7,574 nucleotides of DNA from positions 1-7,574 of the forward strand of contig JAEUQS010000051.1 in assembly GCA_016789625.1 (NCBI GenBank), written 5' to 3'. This DNA comes from Acidobacteriota bacterium. Its GTDB lineage: Bacteria; Acidobacteriota; Thermoanaerobaculia; UBA5066. The notes beneath the pieces are model-generated. The model had not been told where the DNA came from. It did not search any database and saw nothing but the letters and a program-made list of their open reading frames with translations. The stretch's first letter is position 1; every line of letters begins with the position of its first letter. Positions 6,136 through 7,574 of this stretch are shown here, piece by piece. Both the position numbers and the translations under genes were made by a program.

Positions 6136-6139
6136 GAGG
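6134..6139 (+). promoter_or_regulatory. strong Shine-Dalgarno of the permease, overlapping the toxin stop codon
   Basis: AGGAGG with 5 nt to the ATG at 6145. The first two bases are also the last two of the toxin TAG stop, so ribosomes finishing the toxin stop on the permease initiation site. No promoter-like sequence fits in the 9-nt gap. The permease mRNA must therefore come from readthrough or from a promoter inside or ahead of the toxin-antitoxin genes. Confidence 0.85.
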
Positions 6140-6144
6140 CCGGA

Positions 6145-7574
6145 ATGGTCGCGAACGAGACCCAGCATGCCGACGGCCGCGTCGAACTCGTCGATACGGC
6201 GCGCATCGAGGCGAGCCCGCTCTACAACGATGACCTCGCTCCGGTGCCCGTCGCCAGGCGCATCTGGACGACGTACAACTTCGCGGCGCTCTGGATCTCG
6301 ATGGCGCACTGCATTCCCACGTACATGCTGGCCTCGGGCCTCATGAACACGGGGATGAACTGGAAGCAGGCGCTCTTCACCATCCTCCTCGGCAACACCA
6401 TCGTCCTCGCGCCCATCCTGCTCAACTCGCATCCCGGCACGAAGTACGGCATCCCGTTTCCCGTCTTCGCGCGCGCGGCCTACGGAACCCGCGGCTCGAA
6501 CCTGCCCGCGCTCATGCGCGCTCTCGTGGCCTGCGGCTGGTTCGGAATCCAGGCCTGGATCGGCGGCGAGGCGCTCCACGTCTTCTTCACCGCGCTCTTC
6601 CCCGGCTGGCCTCAGCTCCTCGGCGCCGGGTTCCAGGGCCACACCACCACCGCGTGGCTCTCGTTCCTGATGTTCTGGGGTCTCAACATCCTCATCGTCT
6701 ACCGCGGGATGGACCTCCTCCGCGTCGTCGAGAACTGGGCCGCGCCCTACGTGCTCGTGGTGACGGCGATCCTCCTCTGGTGGGCGGTGACCGAGGCCAA
6801 GGGGCTGGGGCCCATCCTCGCGCAGCCCGGGAAGCTCGAGACGTTCCCCGAGTTCTTCAAGGTCTTCGTGCCGTCGCTCACCGCGATGATCGGCTTCTGG
6901 GCGACGCTGTCTCTCAACATGCCCGACTTCACCCGTTTCGGGCGCAGCCAGAGGGAGCAGGTGATCGGGCAGGTCGTCGCTCTGCCGACGACGATGTTCG
7001 TGTTCGCCGGCATGGGCGTCCTCATCACGAGCGCGTCGGCCGTCATCTTCGGCGAGGCCATCTGGGATCCGGTGAAGCTCGTGGGCAAGTTCTCGAACCC
7101 GTGGGTCGTCGCCGTCGCGATGTTCTCGGTGGTCGTCGCCACGCTCGCGGTGAACATCGCCGCGAACGTCGTCTCGCCCGCGAACGATTTCGCGAACGCG
7201 CTGCCGAAGCACGTGGACTTCAAGCTCGGCGGCCTCATCACGGGCGTGATCGGCATCCTCATGATGCCGTGGAAGCTCCTGGCCGACCCGAGCGGCTACA
7301 TCTTCACGTGGCTCCTCGGCTACTCCGGCGGGCTGGGCTCCATCGCGGGCGTGCTCATCGCCGACTACTGGATCGTGCGAAGAAGAAAGCTCGTCCTCGA
7401 GGACCTGTACCTCGAGGAGGGCGCGTACCGTTTCGCGGGCGGCTGGAACCCCGTCGCCGTCATCGCGACGCTCGCGGGCTGCGCGCTCGCGTGGGGCGGC
7501 CTCGTGGTTCCGTTCCTGAAGCCGCTCTACGACTACGCCTGGTTCGTGGGCTTCTTCGTCGCGGCCGCCATCCA
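6145..7574 (+). CDS. NCS1-family permease (uracil/allantoin/hydantoin type), 3' end cut by the window
   Basis: Inner-membrane cation-coupled importer of nucleobases or related ring compounds; 476 residues are visible and the frame is still open. A hydrophilic N-terminus with the family motif PLYNDDLAPVP (25-35) precedes about twelve membrane segments, the first near 43-65 and the last truncated near 464-476. By hand alignment to the hydantoin transporter Mhp1, Trp132 and Gln136 (GWFGIQAW) match Trp117 and Gln121, Trp252 (GFWATLSLNMPDFTRFG) matches Trp220, and Asn337 and Asn341 (NIAANVVSPAND) match Asn314 and Asn318. The position of Mhp1 Gln42 is Cys56 here. The conserved end of helix 10 reads IADYWIVRRRKLVLEDLY (405-422). 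The neighbouring pyrimidine-degradation genes make uracil, thymine or a dihydropyrimidine the likeliest cargo; allantoin or hydantoin remain possible. The ATG at 6145 has a strong AGGAGG. No stop is seen because the window ends. Confidence 0.92.
   Translation, partial: MVANETQHADGRVELVDTARIEASPLYNDDLAPVPVARRIWTTYNFAALWISMAHCIPTYMLASGLMNTGMNWKQALFTILLGNTIVLAPILLNSHPGTKYGIPFPVFARAAYGTRGSNLPALMRALVACGWFGIQAWIGGEALHVFFTALFPGWPQLLGAGFQGHTTTAWLSFLMFWGLNILIVYRGMDLLRVVENWAAPYVLVVTAILLWWAVTEAKGLGPILAQPGKLETFPEFFKVFVPSLTAMIGFWATLSLNMPDFTRFGRSQREQVIGQVVALPTTMFVFAGMGVLITSASAVIFGEAIWDPVKLVGKFSNPWVVAVAMFSVVVATLAVNIAANVVSPANDFANALPKHVDFKLGGLITGVIGILMMPWKLLADPSGYIFTWLLGYSGGLGSIAGVLIADYWIVRRRKLVLEDLYLEEGAYRFAGGWNPVAVIATLAGCALAWGGLVVPFLKPLYDYAWFVGFFVAAAI

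Noticed and set aside
5470..7212. Long open frame on the - strand (580 codons) opposite the TA genes and permease
   Set aside because: It crosses three real + strand genes and encodes a charged, low-complexity Glu/Arg/His-rich chain; a composition artefact.
7393..7417. 12-bp palindrome GTCCTCGAGGAC followed by another CCTCGAGG in the permease
   Set aside because: Arises from the repeated Leu-Glu-Asp / Leu-Glu-Glu codons in the conserved LVLEDLYLEE segment; no reason to see an operator inside the gene.
1..7574. tRNA, rRNA, CRISPR array, insertion sequence or transposon ends
   Set aside because: No cloverleaf-like segment, no spaced direct repeats, no transposase gene and no paired terminal repeats around the TA module were seen by reading.

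Overview
The window is a GC-rich bacterial segment with strong use of G/C-ending codons. All genes lie on the + strand and are tightly packed, with no gene-free stretch over about 40 bases. Nothing here fixes the taxon. Gene content, base composition and a probably leaderless toxin-antitoxin promoter would suit a free-living or environmental high-GC bacterium such as an acidobacterium, but that is a guess.

Positions 20-5442 hold four consecutive genes of reductive pyrimidine (uracil/thymine) catabolism: dihydropyrimidinase (hydA), a class III aminotransferase of the AGXT2 type, and the two subunits of a split dihydropyrimidine dehydrogenase, PreT (FAD, NAD(P)H, Fe-S electron input) and PreA (FMN, 2x[4Fe-4S], pyrimidine site). 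The first three genes overlap by 4 nt each (ATGA, GTGA) and PreA follows after 19 nt, so they look like one translationally coupled operon whose promoter lies upstream of the window. Inferred flow: PreTA reduces uracil/thymine to the 5,6-dihydropyrimidine, HydA opens the ring to N-carbamoyl-beta-alanine or N-carbamoyl-beta-aminoisobutyrate, and the aminotransferase takes the freed beta-amino acid to a semialdehyde. The middle enzyme, beta-ureidopropionase (decarbamoylation), is not in the window.

Positions 5443-6135 carry a small type II toxin-antitoxin module: a ribbon-helix-helix FitA/VapB-like antitoxin and a PIN-domain VapC-like toxin overlapping by 4 nt. It has its own compact promoter in which a near-consensus -10 sits just 6 nt before the antitoxin ATG, implying leaderless mRNA, within a perfect 7-bp inverted repeat. 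The toxin has His where the fourth PIN acidic residue normally sits. The module uses more A/T-ending codons than its neighbours.

From 6145 to the window end runs an NCS1-family (uracil/allantoin/hydantoin type) permease, cut off in its last visible membrane helix. Its Shine-Dalgarno overlaps the toxin stop codon. It is the likely substrate importer for the pathway, with the toxin-antitoxin pair lodged between enzymes and transporter. Most of the window is well-known biochemistry; the unusual points are the TA pair's position, its promoter and its altered active site, plus cysteine-rich and inter-cluster insertions in the aminotransferase and PreA.
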